DNA from: JBHHZI01 sp046757965
GTDB taxonomy: Bacteria > Acidobacteriota > Polarisedimenticolia > SMYD01
Direction of reading: 5' to 3'
DNA: 22,129 nt
NCBI GenBank assembly: GCA_046757965.1
Contig: JBHHZI010000043.1
Span: 1-22,129, forward strand
Under the pieces are notes generated by a model. The model was not told the DNA's origin. It saw only the letters and a list, made by a program, of their open reading frames with translations, and did not search any database. This document shows positions 7,293 through 14,889 of the stretch, in pieces. Numbering within the stretch: position 1 is the first letter of the stretch; each line of letters starts with the position of its first letter. Made by a program: the position numbers and the translations under genes.

Positions 7293-8122
7293 CGGCGCCG
7301 CCGGGATGCCCACCCCGGACCACGCCGGGTCAGCTCGCCTTCGGTGAGCTGGGAACAACCGGCCGGGAGACGCGGCAGAAGAGCCGCCCGGGGTGGTCCG
7401 CCGGCCGCCCATTCGCGCACGTCGAGATCGAGGCGGAGACGTGGCCGCTGCACCCGCAGTCGAATCGCCTCCGGATGCCCGGCAAAACCGGCGGTCCCTG
7501 CGCTCCAGCGGGGATAGCTCACACGGATCTCCACGCCGTCGTTCCCGTACCGCACGCCCTCACGGGCTCCCCCGCGCCGGCGCCGGTCGACGACCGCGCG
7601 CCATCGGGTCCCGTCCCCCGGTGCCGCCAGGTCGATACGGACCTGCTGGCCACCGGTGAGAGGCCGCCGCGCGACGACCTCGGCGCTACCCGCGGGCACG
7701 ATCGAACCATCCAGCAGGGCGAGCAACTCGGCCGGCGGTACGGCAATTCCCAGGATCCATCCCATCACCTCGGTCGACGGCCGCCCCTCGAAGCATTCGG
7801 CGCTGCCGGGCCAGACCGCCCGTAGCGCGTTCCCGTCCACGCCCACGGACAGGATCGTCTCACCACTCACCGGGTGGAAGAGATCGACACGAAGATCGGG
7901 CGGCACGGCTCCGAGTCCCACCGCGAATCGGGCTCTGCCGGCAGATCCCCGGATCCGACCCTGCAGGGCGGCGCGGAACGGCGTGGCGGGGACGGCGCGC
8001 AGCTGGAGCGGCTCCCTCTCTCCGGCGGTGGCGTTCGACGGCGGCCGGAGAACGCATCCCGTCCCGCTCCCGACCACGAGAATGCAGGCGGTCAAACCGG
8101 CGAGCCCTCGGGTCCGGATCAT
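7289..8122 (-). CDS. LolB/DUF4292-like outer-membrane lipoprotein
   Basis: 277 residues. The N-terminus is a lipoprotein-type signal (LAGLTACILVVGSGTGC) with the putative acylated Cys at 23; Gly at -3 makes the lipobox suboptimal. The body is a beta-rich fold typical of the LolB/LolA superfamily: FRAALQGRIRGSAGRARFAVGL, then DLRVDLFHPVSGETILSVGVDG, a short helical insert PPAELLALLDG, and closing strands (VEIRVSYPRWS). The helix-in-barrel arrangement fits LolB, which receives lipoproteins from LolA at the outer membrane. Its place immediately upstream of ispE supports this, as lolB-ispE is a classic pair. The gene starts and ends in 4-base ATGA overlaps with the TPR gene and ispE, indicating translational coupling. 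Sequence similarity to Escherichia LolB is low, so the transfer role is inferred. Confidence 0.75.
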   Translation of the reverse strand: MIRTRGLAGLTACILVVGSGTGCVLRPPSNATAGEREPLQLRAVPATPFRAALQGRIRGSAGRARFAVGLGAVPPDLRVDLFHPVSGETILSVGVDGNALRAVWPGSAECFEGRPSTEVMGWILGIAVPPAELLALLDGSIVPAGSAEVVARRPLTGGQQVRIDLAAPGDGTRWRAVVDRRRRGGAREGVRYGNDGVEIRVSYPRWSAGTAGFAGHPEAIRLRVQRPRLRLDLDVREWAAGGPPRAALLPRLPAGCSQLTEGELTRRGPGWASRRRR

Positions 8123-10137
8123 TCGTCCTTCCGATACTTCCGGATCTTCTCCTCGAGACCGACCGCATCGTCCGGACCGAGTTCCAGGGCCCGGCGCCAG
8201 TGCCTGACGGCCAGTTCCTCGTTGCCGACCGCCTCCTCCACGTCGCCGAGATGCTCGTGGATGGTGGCATCCAATCCCATCCGCTCCACCGCCTTCTGCA
8301 ACTGCTCACTCGCCTCGTCCGCCCGGCCGAGGCGGAAGTACACCCAGCCGAGACTGTCCAGATAGGCCGCGTTCTCCGGGTCCAGGGCGACAGCCCGGTT
8401 GATCATTTCCAGTGCCTCGTCGAGCCGCCGCCCGGCGTCCGCCCACAGGTACCCGAGGTAGTTCAGCGCCGGTCCGTTGTCCGGATTGACCTCGATGGCC
8501 TTGCCGAGCAGATGTTCCGCGCGTTCGATGTCGCCCTGTCGCTCGGCAAGAGCACCGGCGTTGAAGTAGGCGTCGGACACCAGCACGACCATCGGTTTCG
8601 CACCTTCACCGGAGGCCGTACCCCCCGCTGCGGCGGCACCCGGATCGGCCAGAAGCTCGTCGAGGCGAGCCTCGGCCTGGTGTTCCCGACCGATCTCGAG
8701 CAGCACCTCCGGTTCGAGGGTCCGGAACCGCGGCTCGTCCGTGAACAGACCCGTCGACCGGCGGGCCTGCGCCAGCGCCTTCTCGTCCTTGCCGGCGAAC
8801 AGGAGCGCCCGGACCATCAGCAGATGCAGAGCCGGCGCCGGCGCCGGCGTGTCCGCCATGCACCGGGAGACGAGGTCCACGGCATGGTCGGCCTCATCGA
8901 GGTCGAGGAGCAACACTCCTGCCCGACCACAGAACGTCGGAATGTCCCGCCGGCGGGGGTCCGCCTCGTCGGGAATCTTCTCGAGGGCCCGGACCAGGCG
9001 CCGGTAGTTCGCCACGGCCGAGCGCGTCGCGCCCTCGCGCTCATCCAGCCGGGCGATCCGGAACAGCACCTCCGCGTTGTCGGGATCCTCCTGCAGGATC
9101 GCCTCGAACGTTTCCCGGGCCGGCCCGAGACGGCCGAGCCGTTCCTGCGTGAGCCCGAGATAGTAGCGGCTGTACAGAGATGTGGGATCCTCCCGGCCAG
9201 CCATCTCGAACATCTTGGCCGCCTCTTCGTAGCGTCCGGTGCGAAAGTAGGCATCTCCCAGTTGATTGTCGGTCGCCGCATCTCCGCCCTGCACGGCGAG
9301 AATGTGTTCCAGCGGCTCGATGCTGCCGGCGAAGTCCCCCTGGACCCGGGTCACGCGGGCCAGCATCTCCAGAACCTGCAACCAGTCCGGCGCCAGGGTC
9401 AGGATACCCTGCAGCACTTTTTCCGCTTCCGGGTAACGCTCGAGCTGCATCAGAGCACGCGCCAGGAGAAACAGCGCGCTCGGTGACGGATTGGTCCGGA
9501 TATCCGCGAACCGGCCGAGGACTTCCACCGCTTTCTGGAACTCCCCTCCCTCGTAGTAGAACCGGCCCAGGGTGACCAGCGTCTCCGGATCGTCGTTGCC
9601 GTCCCCGTTGAGCGACGCCTCCAGTTCAGCCATGGCCCGGCGCGTGTTCTCCTCGGCGTCCATCCCCCGCCGCGCCCGCGAATAGTAGAGCTGGGCCAGG
9701 ACCCGGTGTGCCATGGCGCTGTCGGGGTCGAGTTGCAGCGCATTCTTGGCTGCCTGCTCGGCGGCGGGAAAATCCCGCACGCGCAGGTACGTCATCGCCA
9801 GCTCCGCCCGGATCACCGCTGACGTCGGGTCGGCGGCCACCGCGTCCTTGAGCAGTGAGACGGCGGTGCCAAAATCCTGTCGCTGCTGAGCGATCTTCGC
9901 CATGGCGAACTTGAAGTAGGCCTGCGCCCCGGCAGACGTCCTCGGCGACGTGATCGCCAACGGCACCACCGTCTCCCCCGACGCCGGTCCCACCATCAAC
10001 GCCGCCAGGATCAGGCCACAGCCGGCGAGATGGCGTGGCCGGCGTCCCCGTACCAGGGCGGGTCCCGAATCACGCGCCGAGGAGCCGCGCACCGCTGGCG
10101 CGCCCGTCGCGGATATCCTGCTCCACCGTTTCACCAT
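8119..10137 (-). CDS. Large TPR-repeat envelope protein
   Basis: 672 residues. The start at 10137 is supported by GGAGG seven bases upstream; it overlaps the end of the preceding gene by 68 bases. An Arg-rich stretch and a hydrophobic segment (LAGCGLILAALMVGPASG, about residues 36-54) form a signal peptide or anchor. The remainder is about twelve TPR units, e.g. AYFRTGRYEEAAKMFEMAG and ALNYLGYLWADAGRRLDEAL, ending with AYLDSLGWVYFRLGRADEAS and IHEHLGDVEEAVGNEELAVR. This C-terminal TPR signature is typical of large TPR proteins found next to lolB. Its job is probably assembly or scaffolding in the periplasm or outer membrane. Its last codon overlaps the lipoprotein gene start (ATGA). No enzymatic motif was seen. 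Confidence 0.85.
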   Translation of the reverse strand: MVKRWSRISATGAPAVRGSSARDSGPALVRGRRPRHLAGCGLILAALMVGPASGETVVPLAITSPRTSAGAQAYFKFAMAKIAQQRQDFGTAVSLLKDAVAADPTSAVIRAELAMTYLRVRDFPAAEQAAKNALQLDPDSAMAHRVLAQLYYSRARRGMDAEENTRRAMAELEASLNGDGNDDPETLVTLGRFYYEGGEFQKAVEVLGRFADIRTNPSPSALFLLARALMQLERYPEAEKVLQGILTLAPDWLQVLEMLARVTRVQGDFAGSIEPLEHILAVQGGDAATDNQLGDAYFRTGRYEEAAKMFEMAGREDPTSLYSRYYLGLTQERLGRLGPARETFEAILQEDPDNAEVLFRIARLDEREGATRSAVANYRRLVRALEKIPDEADPRRRDIPTFCGRAGVLLLDLDEADHAVDLVSRCMADTPAPAPALHLLMVRALLFAGKDEKALAQARRSTGLFTDEPRFRTLEPEVLLEIGREHQAEARLDELLADPGAAAAGGTASGEGAKPMVVLVSDAYFNAGALAERQGDIERAEHLLGKAIEVNPDNGPALNYLGYLWADAGRRLDEALEMINRAVALDPENAAYLDSLGWVYFRLGRADEASEQLQKAVERMGLDATIHEHLGDVEEAVGNEELAVRHWRRALELGPDDAVGLEEKIRKYRKDE

Positions 10138-11335
10138 CTGGATCCTCCACACCAGCCCACGATAGCAACTCCCAGGCCGGTTTCGCCCATCCGACCTGCC
10201 AGAGATCGCGCAGGATCTCCATGGCTCGCCGCTGCTCATCCCACCGCCGACCGAAGCGCGTCATCAGATACTCGTCCAGCATCGCCGCCTGGTGGGTCGC
10301 TTCCAGGATCAGCGCCGCCGGAGGGGCGCCGCACACCTCGGCGAGCACGCGGGCGTGGTCCGGATCCCACCCGCGGGCAACGAGTTCTTCCGACCAGTCG
10401 GGCGCCGGCTGGCTCGCGACAGTGGCCACGACCAGCCGCCGCAGGCGCTCGGCGTGAAATGACCGGGACGCAAGAGACGCCAGACGCGCTGCCGTCCCCG
10501 AGAACTGCCGCGCCTCGTACCAGGCCGTCTGCATCAGGCGCCGGCCGAGAAGATGTCCATAGGTCAGGGCACCAGGATCCGCCGGGAGACGCCGCCCCTC
10601 GGCGGGAACGCGGGCGGGAACATGCGCGAGGGCCAGTGCTTCACCGGCGGTCTCCAGGAAGCGCCGGTACATGCTCAGACCCGCCTGCTCCGGATCGAGG
10701 AGAATCACCTCATCGGGAACCCGCACACCGATGGCGGCAGGACGACGGCCGGTCTGCCGGCGCACGCAGCCGTCGCCGCGGCGCAGAAAGCCGCCAGCGT
10801 CGACCAGCTCTCGCCAGACATCCGCGGTGCCTCCGGCGGGAAACCCACCCTCAATCCCGTCCAGATCCCCGGTCGACCCGACTCGCGCCGGCCGATCGAG
10901 GATCGTCCCCCGTCCTGCGAGGCGGCGCGCCAGCGTCACGCCCCGGGCGGCCGGCGGCCACCAGTCGCCGGCGCCGGGCCCAGCTGCCTGGAGGCTCTCG
11001 ACCGCCTGCAGGACATCGCACCGGCCGGGGCTCCGGTTCTCTTTCCCGGGGGCGGCCGCGGCGATCAGTGCCCGCGACAGGTCACCTCTCGGTGCCGCGA
11101 GCCGGCGTCGTTCGACGCCCGCGTCGACAAATCGGTACCAGACGTCGACCGTCGGGAGGCTGGACAGATGGACGGCGCCCGCGTCACGAGCCTCGACCCG
11201 GAACAGGTCGGCATGGCGAGCATCGACGGCAGGCGAGGGGATGACGCGCAGGATGTCGCCCTGTGCCGCCACCCGTTCGCGGGCAACGGCCCCGCAGAAT
11301 CCGTCGAGCAGCTCGCGCAGATCCGATGGCGTCAA
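10070..11335 (-). CDS. Protein of unknown function resembling M3-like gluzincin peptidases without the HExxH motif
   Basis: 421 residues. The start is TTG (11335) overlapping the upstream TGA as TTGA; no better start is visible. No signal peptide. Residues 207-239 (VPDEVILLDPEQAGLSMYRR, then FLETAGEALALAHV) and the C-terminal part (DEYLMTRFGRRW and AMEILRDLWQVG) resemble regions of M3-like metallopeptidases, where FLHELGHALHYA carries the zinc site. Here the HExxH positions read E228-T-A-G-E232, so zinc binding and catalysis would be lost. The family match is from memory of the pattern and is moderate. The N-terminal 200 residues are Arg/Ala-rich and unrecognised. It lies between an S41-like and a TPR gene and probably acts with them. 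Confidence 0.6.
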   Translation of the reverse strand: MTPSDLRELLDGFCGAVARERVAAQGDILRVIPSPAVDARHADLFRVEARDAGAVHLSSLPTVDVWYRFVDAGVERRRLAAPRGDLSRALIAAAAPGKENRSPGRCDVLQAVESLQAAGPGAGDWWPPAARGVTLARRLAGRGTILDRPARVGSTGDLDGIEGGFPAGGTADVWRELVDAGGFLRRGDGCVRRQTGRRPAAIGVRVPDEVILLDPEQAGLSMYRRFLETAGEALALAHVPARVPAEGRRLPADPGALTYGHLLGRRLMQTAWYEARQFSGTAARLASLASRSFHAERLRRLVVATVASQPAPDWSEELVARGWDPDHARVLAEVCGAPPAALILEATHQAAMLDEYLMTRFGRRWDEQRRAMEILRDLWQVGWAKPAWELLSWAGVEDPDGETVEQDIRDGRASGARLLGA

Positions 11336-12531
11336 GCGGCCGACTTCTCGGCGGACTCACTCTCGACGATGTGGGCGAGAGCCCGCGCCAACTGGTCATC
11401 GTCTTCGTCGCCGGCGTTCTCGCCGGCGTCCTCTCCGGCTGCTTCTCCGGTCGCGGCGGTGCCGGCGATGATGGCCACGTCCGGTTCGATCCCACCGTCC
11501 GACCAGGTCGAACCGTCGGGACCGACGTAGTGGCCCACCGACAGGATCAGCGCGGAGTCGTCGGGCAGCCGGATGAGACGTTGCACCGTGTCATCGCCAA
11601 ACGTCGGCTCGCCGAGGATCTCCGCTCGCTCGCGACCCTTCAGAGCCGCCACGGCGATCTCCACGGTTCCCGCCGACATCCGGTTGACCAGCACGGAGAG
11701 CGGACCGCTCCAGGACGTATCCGTTCCCGCCGCCACGGTCACCGGTTCCGCTCCACGGCGGGTCACCTCGACGATCGGCCCGCCGGCCAGAAACAGATCG
11801 GCAAGACCGACGCCCGTCTCACGATCCCCGCCCACCGTGTCCCGCAGATCGAGCAGCACGTGACGTGTGGCAGCGGACGGTTGCGCCAGCGTCAGCTTGA
11901 CCGCCTCCACCGTCTCCGGCTCCAGGTAGTGCACCCGGATCAGCAGCACCCCGCCATCTCGCTCCTCGACACTCACCGGCGCCGACTCGTACGGGACGAG
12001 GTCCACGGCGATGGTTCGCCCCTCGCGACCGCCGAACAGATTCAGGGACAGGTTCGTGCCTGCCGGTCCGCCCAGAGCATGCCGGATCTGGAAGACGCTC
12101 ATCTCGCGTGTCGAGCGGCCGTTGATGGTCCGGATGTACTCGCCCGGATGCACGCCGGCCACGGCCGCCGGGCTGCCGGCCTGCACGGCAGCCACGTACG
12201 CGTAGCCGCTGCGCTTGGTCATCTCGATGCCGGAGGCCAGGCGATTGTCGTCATCAGAAAGTGCCTTCACCTCCTCCGGGCTCAGCCAGCCACTCTTCGG
12301 ATCCAGGCTGGCAAGCATGCCACGAAACGCTCCCGACATCAGCAGATCTTCGGCCACCGGGTCAACGTACGAGGAGTTCACCAGATCGAGAACCTCCGTG
12401 AAGGTCGCAAGATCCTGGTAGGTCTGGTCCCGCTGCCCGCCCTCGCCGCCGACCAGGCGGCCGGCCAGGGTGAAGGCCAGGACCAGGAACGACAGTCCCA
12501 CCACCACGATTCGCTGTCTTCCCATCCGCAT
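11332..12531 (-). CDS. S41 (CtpA/Prc-like) carboxyl-terminal protease family protein, catalytic dyad missing
   Basis: 399 residues. The start at 12531 follows AGAGGG by about eight bases; a TTG six codons upstream is less likely. Residues 6-28 are a signal anchor. An S41 N-terminal helix region follows (LDLVNSSYVDPVAEDLLMSG, LDPKSGWLSPEE), then PDZ (about 99-180: GIEMTKRSGYAYVAAVQAGS, PAAVAGVHPGEYIRTINGRS) and the S41 core (LLDLRDTVGG, LADLFLAGGPIVEV, LGEPTFGDDTVQ, GIEPDV). Aligned to Escherichia Prc, the nucleophile Ser is Gly (SAGTVE, G288) and the general-base Lys is Asp (GEPTFGDD, D313), with the family's 25-residue spacing retained. The fold is present but the active site is not. The C-terminus is acidic (about 359-379). 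An envC-ctpA order is common in other bacteria. Confidence 0.9.
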   Translation of the reverse strand: MRMGRQRIVVVGLSFLVLAFTLAGRLVGGEGGQRDQTYQDLATFTEVLDLVNSSYVDPVAEDLLMSGAFRGMLASLDPKSGWLSPEEVKALSDDDNRLASGIEMTKRSGYAYVAAVQAGSPAAVAGVHPGEYIRTINGRSTREMSVFQIRHALGGPAGTNLSLNLFGGREGRTIAVDLVPYESAPVSVEERDGGVLLIRVHYLEPETVEAVKLTLAQPSAATRHVLLDLRDTVGGDRETGVGLADLFLAGGPIVEVTRRGAEPVTVAAGTDTSWSGPLSVLVNRMSAGTVEIAVAALKGRERAEILGEPTFGDDTVQRLIRLPDDSALILSVGHYVGPDGSTWSDGGIEPDVAIIAGTAATGEAAGEDAGENAGDEDDDQLARALAHIVESESAEKSAA

Positions 12532-12564
12532 CTGCGCACCCTCTCGCAAGTTAAGATGGAGTCT

Positions 12565-12595
12565 ATATCACCCTCCACGCAAGCGGTCCCGTCAA
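12565..12595 (-). promoter_or_regulatory. Possible internal promoter before the S41 gene
   Basis: On the minus strand TTGACG (12595-12590) is followed after 19 bases by TGATAT (12570-12565), or after 18 by GTGATA. The stretch TGATATAGACTC is unusually AT-rich for this region. The spacing is longer than ideal, so this is tentative. Confidence 0.35.
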
Positions 12596-13806
12596 CCATC
12601 TCCCGGCGCCGGGGCAAGCCATTCGAGAGGGGGCCGGGGTCGGGCATTCTCGCGGATCTCGAAGTACAGCTCGGTCCCATCGAGACTTCCCGTATCCCCC
12701 ACCGTGCCCAGCAGTTCGCCGGGGCCGACGGTCTGTCCCGGCCGGACCCCGATGGTGGCGAGATGGGCCGAGACAGTCATCACACCATCACCGTGGTCCA
12801 GGATCACCGTTCGACCATAGCCATGAAACCAGTCGGCGAAGATGACGCGCCCCGCAGCCACCGAGCTGCAGGGGCTGCCCTCGGCAGCGCCGATGGAGAT
12901 CCCGTTGTGAGGGACCCTGGTGCCGAACCGCGGGTGGCGGCGCGGGCCGAACCCGATGGTCACGGACCCCTGCGCGGGCCACGCCAGCGTCCCCTTGAGT
13001 GCCCGGAGATCCGGCCCGGGTGGTCGCGTCGGTATCCTGCCCTCGATGAAGGCCTGCAGGTCGGACCCGGCCCGCATCAGCTCGGCCATGGCCTCCCGGA
13101 ACAGCGACTCCTGGCGGCGGATATCGTCGAGCCGCTCTTCCTGGGCCGCCATCGCCTGCGCTGCCCGGGAGCGGGCCGCCTCCTCCCTGGTCGCGGCAGC
13201 GTCGACCTCCGCCCGGCGCGCCGCGAGCTGTCGGGCCGCCTCACGCGCCGCGTCCCGGTCCGCGCGGGCCGCCGCCGCCGACAGCCGGTCGAGTTCGGCC
13301 CGGTCGCTCACCATGCGCAGCGCCGCGAGGGTCGCTGCCGGTCGCTGCGCCCCCACCACCGCCAGCACGCGTTGCCCCGGCCCTCCCCGGCGGAGCGCCA
13401 CCAGGCGACGCCGCAGAGCGTCCTCGGAAGCCGCCTGGCGGCTCTCGGCGGTGGCACGGCGCCGGGCGGCCGCCGCGGCCCGGGCGGCGAGCCGCAGGAG
13501 CCGGTTCGTCGCCACCTGGGCCCGGGCCGCGGCCAGGTCGCGGCTGGCGGTGAGAGCGTCCAGTCGAAGCAGCACGGCCGCATCGGTGGCGCTCAGCCGC
13601 TCGAGCTCGGCCTCCAGGCGGCGGGCCTCGGCCTGCAACCGTTCCAGCTCACCCTCCGCCCCCGCGACATCCTCAGGCGCCCGGTCCGCGACCTCACCTG
13701 CCAGCTTCCCGGCCGCAGGCATGGCTGCACCGCCGACGAGGACCACCAGCAACAGGGTCAGGAGCACGATCGAGCGGGTCCTTTCCAGGCATCCCCGCCG
13801 GCGCAA
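12592..13806 (-). CDS. EnvC-like murein hydrolase activator (coiled coil plus degenerate LytM domain)
   Basis: 404 residues from a TTG at 13806. Hydrophobic signal region 13-32 (IVLLTLLLVVLVGGAAMPAA). Residues about 45-255 are a long Ala/Arg/Glu-rich coiled coil. LytM/M23 domain about 270-398: WPAQGSVTIGFGPRRHPRFG, HNGISIGAAEGSP, VAAGRVIFADWFHGYGRTVI, LDHGDGVMTVSAHL and ELYFEIREN. In active M23 enzymes the first motif is HxxxD; here H300 is followed by Ser at 304, so a zinc ligand is lost, as expected of EnvC-type proteins that switch on amidases at the division site rather than cut murein. Start uncertain: the TTG lies in the loop of a predicted hairpin, and a GTG at 13767 preceded by GGAAAGG is a serious alternative, although it removes the basic N-region. 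First gene of the cluster, about 60 bases ahead of the S41 gene. Confidence 0.9.
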   Translation of the reverse strand: MRRRGCLERTRSIVLLTLLLVVLVGGAAMPAAGKLAGEVADRAPEDVAGAEGELERLQAEARRLEAELERLSATDAAVLLRLDALTASRDLAAARAQVATNRLLRLAARAAAAARRRATAESRQAASEDALRRRLVALRRGGPGQRVLAVVGAQRPAATLAALRMVSDRAELDRLSAAAARADRDAAREAARQLAARRAEVDAAATREEAARSRAAQAMAAQEERLDDIRRQESLFREAMAELMRAGSDLQAFIEGRIPTRPPGPDLRALKGTLAWPAQGSVTIGFGPRRHPRFGTRVPHNGISIGAAEGSPCSSVAAGRVIFADWFHGYGRTVILDHGDGVMTVSAHLATIGVRPGQTVGPGELLGTVGDTGSLDGTELYFEIRENARPRPPLEWLAPAPGDG

Positions 13807-13815
13807 GCCGGCGGG
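13794..13815. repeat. Perfect 9-bp inverted repeat at the 5' end of the EnvC-like gene
   Basis: CCCGCCGGC and GCCGGCGGG separated by four bases, so the transcript can form a very stable hairpin. It begins at or just after the predicted transcript start, and its loop contains the TTG that opens the longest frame. It may stabilise the mRNA end or limit initiation there. Confidence 0.55.
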
Positions 13816-13823
13816 AGATGCGG

Positions 13824-13853
13824 ATCATACGGCCCGCCCATGATCCTGCGCAA
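13824..13853 (-). promoter_or_regulatory. Likely promoter of the envC-like to spoVG cluster
   Basis: On the minus strand TATGAT (13829-13824) is a good -10. TTGCGC (13853-13848), 18 bases upstream, is a poor -35. Predicted +1 is near 13817, which places the 13794-13815 hairpin at the very start of the transcript. Confidence 0.45.
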
Positions 13854-14070
13854 ATCGCTGGTCGGGACATGGTGAGCCCCGTTGCAGTTCCGGGGGATCC
13901 GGGCCATCCGTCAACGGTCGCGCCGGAGTCCCCCTGTGAGGTAAGGATGCAAACAGCTCGGAATCAATGCCTTGGACGAGAAAGCGCCGGGCCGTCGCCA
14001 GCGGCGCGTCCTGCGGGCCCCTGCCATGACGGCGAGCATCAATCCGCACCCCCCATGGACGGATTCGTCG
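13854..14070. other. Intergenic region between divergent promoters
   Basis: Part of a gap of about 380 bases (13807-14187) without a gene, between the minus-strand envelope cluster and the plus-strand secreted module. Several open frames cross it, but none has a ribosome-binding site or a recognisable product. No repeat or structured RNA was recognised apart from the flanking promoter elements. Confidence 0.5.
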
Positions 14071-14099
14071 TTGTGGAACCGCCTCGATCCCTGTATGTA
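14071..14099 (+). promoter_or_regulatory. Likely promoter of the secreted metalloprotease module
   Basis: TTGTGG (14071-14076), 17-base spacer, TATGTA (14094-14099), followed by further AT-rich sequence (TATGATG). Predicted +1 near 14106, leaving a leader of about 80 bases before the ATG at 14188. Confidence 0.5.
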
Positions 14100-14187
14100 T
14101 ATGATGTTTCAGTCACCCTGCGTCCTGGGGCTCCGGTCCCGGGTCTTCGGTCTGGCGCCGGGGCGCATCGGTCCGGGAGGTGTTGCC

Positions 14188-14889
14188 ATGAGACCACGCC
14201 GCTCCCTCTCCAGCCTGCATCCCGTGCTGACCGCCTTGATACTCGCCGTCGCCATGGTGGATCCGGGCCTGGCGACCAGCGTCAGGCCGATGGGGCTCGG
14301 TGATCTGGTGGCCCGCGCCGAGGCCATCGTCCATGCCCGCGCTCTGTCGAACCGCGTCCGGACGGATGCCGACACACTGCTGCACTACACCATCACCCGC
14401 TTCGAGGTGCTGGACGGTGTCAAGGGCCCCCTGTACCCGGGAGATCAGTTCGAGGTGGAGGTGATGGGGGGCACCGCGCCCGGTCACGACTGGACCACGG
14501 TGGTCGCCGGCGCGCCCCGCTTCGCCGTCAACGAGGAAGTGGTCCTCTTCACCCATCCCGGTGCCGGCGGACGCCGGGCCCTTGCCGGTTTCTTCCAGGG
14601 AGTGCTTCGCATCATGCCCGGTCCTGACGGCGGACAGGTGCTGGCGCCCCCGGATATCCTCCCCTCGCCGCGAACTACCGTCAGACAGGTGGACCGCCAC
14701 CCGTCGCCTGTCCACCGGGCCGGTCGCGCGGCGGCCGCCGGCGCCTCTGCCAGCCCCGTCACAGGGCGCCCGGGACGGTCCGTGCGCCCCGCAGTTCCGT
14801 CTTCAGCGCCGCCGGCGCATCCGATGAACGTGCCGGATCTTCTCGACCACCTGCGACGCCTCGACGCCCGCCGCCAGGACGCACCATGA
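14188..14889 (+). CDS. Exported beta-rich protein partnered with the metzincin gene
   Basis: 233 residues. The ATG at 14188 has GGGAGG at 14175-14180; an upstream in-frame ATG at 13972 lies before the predicted promoter. Residues about 8-30 form a signal peptide (PVLTALILAVAMVDPGLATS). Residues 35-150 are a beta-rich domain: LGDLVARAEAIVHARALSN, YTITRFEVLDGVKG, DQFEVEVMGG, APRFAVNEEVVLFTHPG, FFQGVLRIM. The same layout (strand, 'FEVLDGVKG', 'GAPRFxxxEEVVLF') is, to my recollection, common in short exported proteins encoded next to matrixin-like proteases, but I know no defined function. The last 70 residues are a low-complexity Pro/Ala/Arg tail. The stop overlaps the protease start as ATGA, indicating coupling. 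It might be an inhibitor, chaperone or co-secreted partner. Confidence 0.75.
   Translation: MRPRRSLSSLHPVLTALILAVAMVDPGLATSVRPMGLGDLVARAEAIVHARALSNRVRTDADTLLHYTITRFEVLDGVKGPLYPGDQFEVEVMGGTAPGHDWTTVVAGAPRFAVNEEVVLFTHPGAGGRRALAGFFQGVLRIMPGPDGGQVLAPPDILPSPRTTVRQVDRHPSPVHRAGRAAAAGASASPVTGRPGRSVRPAVPSSAPPAHPMNVPDLLDHLRRLDARRQDAP

Noticed and set aside
11263..13875. Very long plus-strand open frame opposite the EnvC/S41/M3-like genes
   Set aside because: A GC-bias shadow. The minus strand encodes recognisable domains with ribosome-binding sites, and the plus frame is low-complexity His/Arg/Gly-rich.
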